Below, piece by piece: positions 49,408 to 59,921 of a DNA stretch of 64,000 bases (position 1 is its first letter; each line of letters begins with the position of its first letter). The stretch comes from Helichrysum umbraculigerum (lineage: Eukaryota; Streptophyta; Magnoliopsida; Asterales; Asteraceae). A program made the translations under genes and the position numbers. The stretch lies in assembly GCA_949592205.1 (NCBI GenBank), contig CATIUR010000001.1:215146250-215210249 (forward strand), in the 5' to 3' direction. The notes under the pieces were generated by a model, which saw only the letters and a program-made list of their open reading frames with translations, was not told the DNA's origin and ran no database searches.

Positions 49408-51904
49408 TGTTGAATGATCTCTGCTTGCTTGCAGAAATTTGGATGCTGTAATGGATGATTGTGTGTGTGTGGTCTTTAATGCTATTGGTTGGTGAAGCCT
49501 TATCCACCATTCATTCACAATTGGTAGGGAAGATGTGATGTGGTCTAAAATAAGTTAAGATAAAAGAAAATAAAGATTCTTATGTTTTTTTTTTTAAGTT
49601 TATTTACCATATATTTAATTGTAGAGAAATAATAAAAATTGCCTTCCAAGGCAAATTTTAAGAAAAGTGGCTCTTTAAAAAAAATTTGGAAATGACCCAT
49701 GATTTTGAGGGAAAAAAACTTATTACAACAATTAAATTTATTTCCAAAAGAAAACATTTTGGCATCATTCATAGTTTGTTTTATGTTGATGCAAAATCAC
49801 AACCTTGCTGCAGAATATATAACAAACATGCGGTATTGAATGGTTGGAAATACCATTTATCATATCGCAAAAACCATATTAGAGTTGGTCGAAATATTGA
49901 ACATTTCGAAAATTCAAATGAAGCAGATAATTTTAGAGCAATCACACAAATTGATATAAGATTTTATAAACTTTAGGATCGACAAATGTAACAACTATAT
50001 CCAAGACATATAGAAGGCGGTGGTGGATTCAAAAAATTTAGTCACGGTAATACAAAATCGACTTAATTTGACTGATGACACGTATCATTGCCGGCTATAA
50101 CATAAGTACACCCCCGATACAAGGTAAAAAAAATGCACAACTAAGAGGCAATTTTAATTAAATGGCTCAATGAGCAAAACTGAATCCGAAAACTATCAAA
50201 ACCAGTGTCTCATTCCGAGTTCTACGTTGAATGTTTGCATATCTCATAACTAAAAACTATTTGGATGTCACAATCGCTTTGTGGTATTCAATTTGTTCTC
50301 ATTTTTTCAAAAAAAAGTAAAAGAAAAATATCCATTTATAAGTTTCATGGATCAATTAGATTGTGATGGTATACAAATCATCACCTATTAAATTATGAAA
50401 TACCTAAAAGATGAGTATCACTATAGCTGACCAATTATCAATCAAATTAATTCCTATATTTTGCACAAATAACCTTTCAACTGTTTATATAGGGTGTGTT
50501 TGGTAACAATTAACTGGAGCTGGAGCTTTTGGCTATAACTTGAGATGGTGGTCGGGGGCTTGTAGGTGGATAAGCCCTTAAGGACTTATATAAGCCACTT
50601 GAAATAGTTTTTATTTTAAGGGTTCTATTAACTTATTTTTACAAGAAGCTCTACCAAATTTGATTTACCAAAGAAGGATTAATTTTTTAGAGGCTTCTAA
50701 AAATTAGAATCGCCCTCAAAACCCAAAAATAACCCGTAAATTAACTCATCTTTTAAACCTTACAAAACTTCTTGCAAATGAAATTGGACCGGTTGAGAAA
50801 TATAAGGTGGGCTGGTGGGGTATGGTCGCGTATGATTGAGTCCATCACAGGATTTCGTGTGCACGGTTAACCTCGTTTTGGTTATCTCGTGCCTCTTGTC
50901 CACATTTTACCTTATTATCATTAGTTTATTTTCTTCTTTTTCTCCCTTACTTAAAAAAAAAAAAAAACAAACAAACAGGACCACTATTAAGTTTTACTAG
51001 TATTACTATTAAAAGTTTAAAACTATTACCTCCACTTTATAGTGTCTACGTTTCATTTGAATTGTCCACCTTATTATTTTAGTTTACTCCAATCCATTCC
51101 AAAATAAAATTTTACTTTATATTCAATAAGTTAAAATAGATTTTAATATATTTAATTAGTAAAAATAATGTAAATAGTGGAGATTCCACAAACAACCTAG
51201 ATTTTCAAAATGTACCATTTGAATTGAATGGAAGGAATACAATTTAATACCGGTAACATTTTAGTTTAATAATGACGTTTCCTCATAATAATAACAAGGT
51301 TTTTAATACCCATCGGCCATCGCGTTGCGATGGGGAAATAATATGATGATCAAAGTGCTCATGCATTACAACGAATAATAGTTTTTAAAATTTTGTAAGT
51401 CTTCAAAATCGAATATGTATAGCGAAGAAAATTACTTTTAAATTGACACCATCTTGTTTATGAGATATAATAAAAAGTGTTAGAGAGAGTGAGATTATTA
51501 ATAACTAAAAAAATTGAGGATTAATAATTATTCAATACTCAAGGCATGGATAATAATGCAAATGAAAATAATATAATAATGACAAATGTAATGAGATAGT
51601 TATATTCTCATGATAATATCACTAAATCAAGTTTGAAGATAAAATGAACTTTTTTTAGAATATCAAGATATAATGATGATTTACTTCATCATCTGAATAT
51701 AAGATCTAATAATAATTAACATTAAAAATATATTATATGTAACCCAAATAACGATAACAGTATACATTAGTAGTACTAGTATATTAATTATCATAGCAAT
51801 TAGTTGCTCAAATAAGTATCCCCTATTTCAGGAAACTAGGAAAAACATTTTATGGACTTCAAATTTTCACAAATATTAGTATGTGAGTATTATTATAAAC
51901 TATA
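49408..51904. other. Intergenic upstream of OHP1
   Basis: AT-rich. Near 50493-50510 TAGGGTGTGTTTGGTAAC resembles the end of hAT-type small elements (compare 30085-30103), but no second end or duplication is clear. At 51308-51340 a CCATCG/CGATGG hairpin is seen. No gene supported. Confidence 0.55.
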
Positions 51905-52720
51905 GGGTGAGGTTCAAATGAGTCTATGATTTTTGAGTGAGACTAAGGGAACCAATGATATCATGTCACATGTACAAAGAGAATGTTCCATACTACAAAA
52001 CCCATTTACCCCAAACATCAATTATCTCACAAACGACAAATCGAAAAATCATGAAACTTGCACCATATTTTTCAGCGTTTTATCCTCTTCGATTTACCGT
52101 CCTTCAAGGCATACTTTCGATAAAAAAAAATTTCGGTTTTTTGGTGGGTTTTATAAATTAGTAACACATGTGTTAGTGATTGATTGTACATTTTATTTAC
52201 GATCATGGTTAGGGTTTAGGGTTAGAGTTTAGGGTTAAGATTTAGCAGGGTTCATCGTTTAGGGTTTAGATTTTATGTTTTAGTAGGGTTTAGGGTTTAT
52301 TAGGGTTTAGGGTTTAGTGTGATTTAGGGTTTAGAGTTTTATAAAGCGTTTAGGGTTTGGGGTTTAGAGGTTGGGTTTTGGGGTTTCTCCCGAAACCCCA
52401 AAACCCAAACCCTAACCCCTAAACCCTAAACCCTAAACGCAACACTCTAACACATGTGTTAGTAACATATGAAACCCACCAAAAAAATGAACAAAAAAAA
52501 AATCGTCGGAAGTATGCCTTGAGGGACGGCTAATCGAAGAGGATAAAACGCTAAAAATTATACTGCAAGTTTCATGATTTTTCGATTTGTCGTTTGTGAG
52601 ATAATTGATGTTTGGGGTAAATGGGTTTTGTAGTATGAAATATTATCTTTATACATATGACATGATATCATTGGTTATCTTAGTCTCACACAAATTTTTA
52701 GTCTCATTTGAACCTCACCC
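51905..52720. mobile_element. Long-TIR DNA transposon with telomere-like core
   Basis: 816 bp with inverted arms of about 210 bp: GGGTGAGGTTCAAATGAGTC at the left and its inverted counterpart at 52701-52720. The arms run through matching segments (ATCATTGGTT, CATTTACCCCAAACATCA, AAATCATGAAACTTGCA, GCGTTTTATCCTCTTCGATT). AAACTATA is duplicated on both sides (51897-51904 and 52721-52728). No transposase is encoded, so it is non-autonomous; long arms suggest a Mutator-like element, the 8-bp duplication a hAT-like one. Confidence 0.85.
52207..52438. repeat. Interstitial telomere-like repeats, both orientations
   Basis: Many TTTAGGG-type units (spaced by degenerate copies) up to about 52385, then CCCTAAA-type units to 52438, so the segment can fold on itself. 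It is the centre of the TIR element at 51905-52720. Confidence 0.88.
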
Positions 52721-52728
52721 AAACTATA

Positions 52729-54005
52729 TAACGAATATATGCAAATGGGCCAGTGGGAAAATGGAAAGGTGAATGTGTAAATAGAATGTAATGACAAAGA
52801 CATGACTGAACGGATGAACAACGATCTCTAAGTGTGTAACGTATTTGATATTATTTCAATAAGTAAATCAAAATCAATTTCGATGCAAAACAAATAAACT
52901 ATTTCTTTACTTAATAACTAGATTCTAAACCCGTGTATACACACGGGCCGTTGTTTATACGAAATTTCGTATTTAGTATGTATATGCATATTAAATATAT
53001 AGTTGATTTCATAATAATATTACTTTATGTATCAATTTATATACGTAGAGATTAAAAAGATTAAAAGATTTTGAATCCAAATTAGTGAAAATAAAATATA
53101 ATTTTTTCAAGTTTGTACTTACCTTTTCAAGTAATTATAGTCCCACTCGATGAACTAAATATAGAAACATCACATATTGATTTAGATAATTTTTTAATTA
53201 GTTAATGAAATTTTCTTGTATACGTAAATGAGTGACTGATTAAAAAAATATATATTTTAAAAAGTTAGGGATTTTTTTTAAAATTACTAAAATAAAATTA
53301 CTTAATTGACAATTTGAAACATAATTATGATGATGACATCATACGTGTTTCATATATTATATCTAAGATTTATTAATAAATTTAATGTATATCATTACAT
53401 TTTAAATAGATATATAGATAGATGTTATAAAATATGTTTATTCAACAAAATAAATAAGTGTTTATGATGATGATACACTTTTATTACTCAACTAAAATAA
53501 ATATCGATGTGTAAATATATGTTTATGCTATGTTGGTAATAAATAATAAATATTAGATACTTAATATAAATGGTAAATTAACGTATAATGACTAAAATAA
53601 TATTATATATATATATGTTAAATGTAAACATGAAACATTAAATACTATTCTATATCGATTTCAAAATGGGTCTCTTCAAATTTTTTTTTTTAAACCAACG
53701 TAAAATCATATCATATATCCAATGAATATGAATATTTTTACTAAGATAGATATTCGTAAGTTGTGTAGAGATTTTATAATGAATCTAGAACTTGATAAAA
53801 TATAATTATTAATTTAAGATCTTTATCTAATAATGTATACGTTGTTGTTGATATAATAAGGATTTCTATTATTATTATTATTTTAAAAATTATTTATGAT
53901 GTCATAATGTCCTAAATTTTAGTTAATTTGATAAAATAAACCAATTTAATTGACTAATTGAATTTTTGTTGATATCATCATGTGTTTCTTATATATAATT
54001 TAAGA
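52729..54005. other. AT-rich intergenic DNA
   Basis: Very AT-rich, with a short palindromic stretch CCCGTGTATACACACGGG near 52931-52948, of a kind often found in plant repeats. No gene or bounded element is supported. Confidence 0.5.
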
Positions 54006-54704
54006 TGTTGGTGTTGGATATGGAGTTAATTTGAAATAAAGTGATTTATTTTTGTGGTCAAATTTGCAATTGAAAAAGTTATGTGCTTATGTCTAATTGC
54101 CCTTCATTAAAGTGCTTAGAACTGTAGGATTTGAGAAAGGTCAAACCTTTAGAGGGGCGAAACTCGACACATTTTGCCATTTTGGTCTGTAGGTATGTGA
54201 TGAAGTGAGAAGCTATTCAATCATTACTTGTTGGGGTGTGAGTTCACGTTAAACAAAAATTGTATTTATAAAGTGGGATTTATAATGTTTGTTGATGCAA
54301 TTTGTGTGTCTGTCAGTTGGTCTAGTTCGTAGTTAGTTTTGTTATTAGTTTGTGTTTCCTGACTCCTGCGACGTTGTCTGTAACGTCGCAGGTGCGATGT
54401 CAGGTTTTGGGCCTGCGACGTAGTCAACGTCGCATGGGCTTGGGCCTGCGACGTCGTGTGCGACGTCGCAGGTGCCGGTTTTTGTATAAAAATGTTTTTA
54501 CGTTTTCTGTTTAGGGTTGACGAAACCCTAAACGCCAATCAGTCGAAATCTCTGTAAAAGCTAGTCGATTATTATCAATATACAAACGTTTTGGTTCGTA
54601 TTCATTGCGTATTGAATATTCGTGTGTTTAGTTTATAACTTAATCGTTGATTCCGCAAACGATTGAGTGACTCGTTCCGTTTAGATCCTAACTAGGGACT
54701 AACA
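54006..54704 (+). repeat. Copia 5' LTR (699 bp)
   Basis: Termini TGTTGGTGTTGG and GGGACTAACA form a short inverted repeat with canonical TG...CA. The primer site follows two bases later. Contains the GCGACGTCGC cluster at 54367-54475. Confidence 0.85.
54367..54475. repeat. Palindromic GCGACGTCGC cluster in the copia LTR
   Basis: Copies of GCGACGT and its complement; a perfect 12-bp palindrome TGCGACGTCGCA lies at 54459-54470. The segment from 54446 to 54477 forms a longer imperfect hairpin. CpG-rich. Confidence 0.9.
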
Positions 54705-54706
54705 AC

Positions 54707-54718
54707 TGGTATCAGAGC
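54707..54718 (+). other. Copia primer binding site (tRNA-iMet)
   Basis: TGGTATCAGAGC two bases after the LTR end. Confidence 0.92.
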
Positions 54719-54938
54719 AGTGATTTGCTCGTTTTTTTGACGTATCGGATCGAGTTCGGGATTAAAAGACGGGATACTTATATTATCTCGTGATTATTAC
54801 ATTTGTTTTTGTGTTTTTACAGGTTTTTTCGATCAAGTTTTCTGGGAATATTGAAGGTTTTCGTCGATCTTTGTTCGTGATTTTCGTTTGGTGTTAAAAA
54901 TTTTCGATTTTAGGGTTTTTGGCCACAGCAGCACGTTT

Positions 54939-55214
54939 TGCGATGTTACCTGCGACTTCAGTTGCGACGTCGCTTGCGACGTTAGTTGATTTTGACTTTA
55001 AGTAGTCTTTGCGACGTAAAGTTGCGACGTCTCTCACGACGCCGTTATTTTGACCTTAAGTGGTTCTGCGACGTTCTTCTGCGACGTACTTTGCGACGTA
55101 ATCTGCGACGTAATACTCAACGTCGCCTGTCTCTGATTCTTAATTGAATCCTCAGTTCTTGCGACGTCACTCACGCCATCGCTAATACCTTGTGCGACGT
55201 TATTAACAACGTCG
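54939..55214. repeat. GCGACGT repeats in the copia leader
   Basis: About fifteen copies of GCGACGT or its complement at irregular spacing between the primer site and the gag start, the same motif as in the LTR. Some pairs are close inverted copies (GCGACGTCGC near 54964). Confidence 0.88.
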
Positions 55215-55251
55215 CTAGTTTCAGATTACTACTTGCACTTGAACATTAAAA

Positions 55252-57292
55252 ATGTCTACTGATAAGGAAGATATTAGAGGAATAAGAGAGATGCTTAGAC
55301 AGAGCAATGATATTGGTTCTAGCAATAAACCTCCGTTCTTTGCACCGGATTTGGACTATGTATATTGGAGAGATAGATATGAACAGTATATAGACTTCCA
55401 CTGTCCAGAACTTTGGGGACCTTTAAAAGAACGATATGTAGCTCCGGTGGCTGAAGGAAATTATCGTGGTGTTCCTCCAGCTAAAACATACAATGCTATG
55501 TCACCTCAAGAGAAAAAGGAGTATGAAATAGAAAGAAAGGCTCATTCTTCTATTTGTATGTGTTTACCAAAGGATGTTATGAGACTCTTTAAATCTCATG
55601 ATACAACTTATGATTTGTGGAAGGCAATTGAAACAAGATGCGGTGGAAATGAAAAGTACAAGGAGGCCAAGCTAGAATTAATCAAAAAGCAGTATGATAT
55701 ATTTGACATCATTCCTAATGAGCTGACTTCCAGTCTATTCACCCGATACTCACAACTGGTTAGTGAGTTAAATGAAGGAGGATACAATCTCCCTGCTCTT
55801 GAGGTAAACAAGAAATTGCTGGATGTGTTGCCAAGTGCTTGGGATGTGAAGGTCCAATTCTTAAAAGAAAATCCAGAATTACAAAGGATGACTTTGGACC
55901 AATTGATAGGTATTCTACAAGCTCATGCAATGGAATTGAAGAAGAAGGAATGCAAGTCAAGTGGATCTGTACAAAATCCCACAATTTATGGTGGACAAGT
56001 TAATTCTGGCAAGAGCTATGGTGGAGTGGCATTTATAACAGATACCATTTCATCTTCTACTTCTTCTGGAGGTCAACATACAGCTTATCTTTCTGGTACA
56101 TCTCAAGGAAATCAGCAACAACAGGCTCCCGTTTCACCAGCAATACAAGAGCAAGCTGCTATTTATACAGCTTTTCTGAGCTCTTACAAAGATTTGGTTA
56201 CTCAACCAAACACAACTTTGGAGCTGATCAAGGAGGATTACGAACAACTGGATGACGATGATCTAGAACAAATGGACTTGAACTAGAACATTGCTATGAT
56301 AACAAGAAGAGTTCAAAAATTCTTGCAACGGACTGGACGCAAGAGTTTAGAAGGCAATGGGAAGTCAGGATTTGGTTTTGATAAAAGCAAGGTCCGATGT
56401 TATAATTGCCAAAATTTGGGTCATTTCGCTAGGGAATGCGAGAAACCTAAGATGCCACCATCGGGTCTTACTAAACCTGATCCTCCAAACGCGAAAGAAG
56501 AGGTCAAGTCGTTAGCTGTGGATAATGCTTTGGTTGTTTTTGAGCCAACTACTCATGACTGGAATGCGGAGGCAGCAAAGTTTCAACAGTGTCTGATGGC
56601 TCATATTACACCTGAGGTACAAAATGAACCAATTGAACCTTTAAACTGTATCTCATGCATTAATCTAACTGAATCTCTGAAGGCTTTTCAAATGGACAAC
56701 CAAGAGTTGCGAGACAAAGTTGCAAAACTTAATGAGTCAAATAGGTTTTTGAAAGAAAATGAAAAACTTTATGAAAAACATATTGAGGCTCATAAGTTAG
56801 ATACTCAAACTTATAAAGCGAAAGTTTTTAGTCAACAGGATGCAATTAAAAGTTATCTTACTGAAATTGAACTGTTAAACAAAGAGCTTTCTGACTTAAA
56901 AACTGAGTATGGAAATTATCAAGATAAAATCTTAGGTTCATCCTCTGCAACAATGATTTTTAATGAAATTGTTAGCAATCATAAGTCTGATAGGAAGAGT
57001 AAGGGAGGAAAAGGATTAGGTTTTGTTGAAATAGCACCTCCTACTACTTATACTCCTTTACCTGTTAAGGAAGGCCTTGATGAGATTCCTGTTGATTATG
57101 CTAAGTTATTGGGTATCAAGGGTAAAGTGGCTAAAACTAACAAACCAGAGAAGGAGAAAACTAAGAGGCCAGAGTATCCCTCTCCTAAGTTTGTTAAGCC
57201 AATGAATGAATCTCCTGTTATTGTTGAGGAGATTGTTAAGCCAATGAATGAATCTCCAATCTGTTTTGAGGAGATCGTTGAGATTGAGGACA
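55252..57292 (+). pseudogene. Copia gag with CCHC zinc knuckle, one TAG stop, disrupted end
   Basis: The capsid part (55252-56283, 344 residues) starts MSTDKEDIRGIREML and has a UBN2-type copia gag domain (YDLWKAIETRCGG, LELIKKQYDIF, LDVLPSAWDVKVQFL). A TAG at 56284-56286 interrupts it; the same frame continues with NIAMITRRVQKFLQRTG, the nucleocapsid knuckle CYNCQNLGHFARECEK (56398-56445) and a long coiled-coil-like stretch (about 56640-56940). Related gags have tryptophan where the TAG is, so TGG to TAG is likely. The frame ends in the 2.6 kb element: the final Met and stop at 57292-57297 belong to the junction. Confidence 0.9.
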
Positions 57293-58106
57293 TGTAACAC
57301 CCTGAATTTCAGGAATTTAATTTCGTACGCGGATATATTTTTATTATGAGGTATTATTGTGTAAACAAAAAGATATAAGATAAAACGTAAACGAAGTATC
57401 AGTTCCAGACTGTAAAATAAAGGGGATTTAAAATAAAAGTAGATAGATACGTGTTAAGGTTTGGAGAGTGTTCTATTCATTTCCTAAACATTCTAAAAAA
57501 TGGTTGAATTATGAAATGGGTTATTAATGTGTCAAAATGGGTTGAAAGTGGTCATGTGGTGAATTTAATGTGTGGTGGTGTCATGGGTTGGTTTTTATTT
57601 GCTTTAAGTTTGTTTTGAGGAGTTAAATAAGTGTGCAAAAGAGTAGAGTTCAATTGTGTGTGGTTTGTGATTTGATTGGTAGTCAAAAAGAGGTTAAAAT
57701 GGTCGAAAAGAGGTTATACGTCCGTTTTCTCGTAAAACGTGTATTTTGGAAAAGTGCGAAAATAGAAAGTTTCATTTTGTCATTTTGGAGGTGTCTGCAA
57801 ATTTTCAGGGTCTAAGTGTTTACGAGTAAAAAGTTATGCGCGTTTGAATTTGAAGTTATGGTCGTTTTGAAATGCAGGTGGTCACCTGGTGAGATTGGTG
57901 GTCACCTGGCGTAATTTCTGAAATGCAGGTTTTCACCTGGCGAAATTGGTGATCACCAGGTGAAATGGCTTCTGTCCAAAAATTAATCCAAATCGTTTCC
58001 AATTGCGTCTTTAAGCGTTTGGACCTCATATTTTAGTATGTATGGGCAAATGTAGTGAGGATTTCATAAAAAAAAAAAAAAATTTCTCGAGTTTTGGGGC
58101 GTTTCA
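57293..58106 (+). repeat. 5' LTR of the 2.6 kb element (814 bp)
   Basis: TGTAACACCCTGAATTTC to TTTTGGGGCGTTTCA. The stretch 57717-57855 is homologous to the LARD internal region (12730-12870, reversed). The palindrome cluster is at 57878-57968. A 60-codon frame (57633-57815) recurs in the other LTR and has no recognisable protein. Confidence 0.93.
57878..57968. repeat. Palindromic cluster GGTGATCACC / TTTCACCTGG in the LTR
   Basis: Four to five variants of GGTCACCTGG, a perfect GGTGATCACC palindrome (57947-57956), and TTTCACCTGG facing CCAGGTGAAA. Repeated in the 3' LTR at about 59654-59744. Confidence 0.85.
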
Positions 58107-59070
58107 AGTTGGTATCAGAGCGATAGTTTAAGTGAGTTACGTAATCCATTTTAGGATTGCATGATCTTAAACTATTATGAATTTTTTGATTTGCTATTAT
58201 TATGATGAGTTATATGATGATTAATATGTGTTGATTCAGTAATTAAAGTGTTGATAGAGAGTGTGTGATTAATAGTGCTATATGGTTATATGATTAGAGA
58301 ATATGATGTGACTGCGGTCAACAGAGTAAGTGATTTATGTATGATTACATTTATGAAGTGAAAACAGTGACTAGTGAATGATGTAGAAATTAAATGGTGT
58401 TCAGTGTTTATATGGAATTGTATGATTACATGGAGTTAAGTATATGAATAACGAGTTAATGTTTCAGGGTGTATTTGTTGATAGAGTGCTTTTAAGTGTG
58501 TTTTGACTTGTTGGATATCTATGTTATATGTGTTTATGTGTAAATTGCATTGAAGATTGATGATATGAGATAGCCTGAGAAGGAAGTGTGTATGAGATAA
58601 TCTGACTACGCCTGATCAACGTAGTTATATTATGCCATTTCACATGGAATTGTTAAGGTTATCAAGTATCAGAGATATTTAATGTAATTTGGAAGATAGG
58701 GTGTAAAAGCAAAGATGCTTAAATTACGTGGATTATGTGTTAAATATAGTGATAAAGCGAGATAATAGAGAATAGACTTGTATCTAGAGGTACGAATTTC
58801 ACTAATTATGTGAAACCAATATGTGAGGGTTATATGAATCTGAGTTGTAAATCAGTTGTTGAAGAATAAACAGTGAGTTAAACAGAGTGGAATGCACAAT
58901 GTATATGCTAGGGTTGATTAGTAGTTTATGTTTATAGGATTTTATGAAATGATTATGATTAAGAGGTATTGTAAGTTGATTAAACGCTTCCGCATGAATA
59001 TAGATAGTGTTAAGACTGAGTAGTAAGGGTGACATTCATGAGGACATGAATGAGATAAGTGGGGGAGAGT
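58107..59070 (+). repeat. Non-coding interior of the 2.6 kb element
   Basis: 964 bp without a supported reading frame. At 58626-58648 it contains TATTATGCCATTTCACATGG, also present (reversed) in each LARD interior. It ends with the polypurine tract AAGTGGGGGAGAG (59057-59069). Confidence 0.88.
58110..58121 (+). other. Primer binding site (tRNA-iMet) of the 2.6 kb element
   Basis: TGGTATCAGAGC three bases after the 5' LTR. Confidence 0.93.
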
Positions 59071-59911
59071 TGTAACACCCCGAATTTCAGGAATTTAATT
59101 TCGTACACGGATATATTTTTATTATGAGGTATTATTGTGTAAACAAAAAGATATAAGATAAAACGTAAACGAAGTATCAGTTCCAGACTGTAAAATAAAG
59201 GGGATTTAAATAAAAGTAGATAGATACGTGTTAAGGTTTGGAGAGTGTTCTATTCATTTCCTAAACATTCTAAAAAATGGTTGAATTATGAAATGGGTCA
59301 TTAATGTGTCAAAATGGGTTGAAAGTGGTCATGTGGTGAATTTAATGTGTGGTGGTGTCATGGGTTGGTTTTTATTTGCTTTAAGTTTGTTTTGAGGAGT
59401 TAAATAAGTGTGCAAAAGAGTAGAGTTCAATTGTGTGTGGTTTGTGATTTGATTGGTAGTCAAAAAGAGGTTAAAATGGTCGAAAAGAGGTTATACGTCC
59501 GTTTTCTCGTAAAACGTGTATTTTGGAAAAGTGCGAAAATAGAAAGTTTCATTTTGTCATTTTGGAGGTGTCTGCAAATTTTCAGGGTCTAAGTGTTTAC
59601 GAGTAAAAAGTTATGCGCGTTTGAATTTGAAGTTATGGTCGTTTTGAAATGCAGGTGGTCACCTGGTGAGATTGGTGGTCACCTGGCGTAATTTCTGAAA
59701 TGCAGGTTTTCACCTGGCGAAATTGGTGATCACCAGGTGAAATGGCTTCTGTCCAAAAATTAATCCAAATCGTTTCCCGTTACGTCTTTAAGCGTTTGGA
59801 CCTCATATTTTAGTATGTATGGGCAAATGAAGTGAGGATTTCATAAAAAAAAAAAAAAAAATAAAATAAAATAAAATAAAATAAAAAATTCTCGAGTTTT
59901 GGGGTGTTTCA
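59071..59911 (+). repeat. 3' LTR of the 2.6 kb element (841 bp)
   Basis: About 98% like the 5' LTR by eye. Main differences: CCCCGAA for CCCTGAA at the start, CCCGTTACGTC for CCAATTGCGTC (near 59776), and an AAAAT-type low-complexity expansion at 59846-59888. Confidence 0.93.
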
Positions 59912-59921
59912 GGACATTACG

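Larger units (their letters stand above)
57293..59911 (+). mobile_element. Complete 2.6 kb non-autonomous LTR retrotransposon
   Basis: Two LTRs (57293-58106 and 59071-59911) enclose a 964-bp non-coding interior with a tRNA-iMet primer site (58110-58121) and a polypurine tract (59057-59069). The 5-bp target duplication GGACA is perfect (57288-57292 and 59912-59916). No protein domain is visible, so it depends on another element. The LTRs are larger than those of classic TRIM/SMART elements, but the coding-free small interior is alike. Confidence 0.95.

Noticed and set aside
49408..49518. Upstream in-frame ATG of OHP1 at 49518
   Set aside because: The added residues do not resemble a transit peptide, and the protein from 49407 has the length usual for the family.
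52207..52438. Chromosome end
   Set aside because: The repeats are degenerate, in both orientations and bounded by transposon arms with a target duplication.
52919..52953. Helitron end near CCCGTGTATACACACGGG
   Set aside because: A short hairpin alone, without paired termini or a helicase, is not enough to call it.
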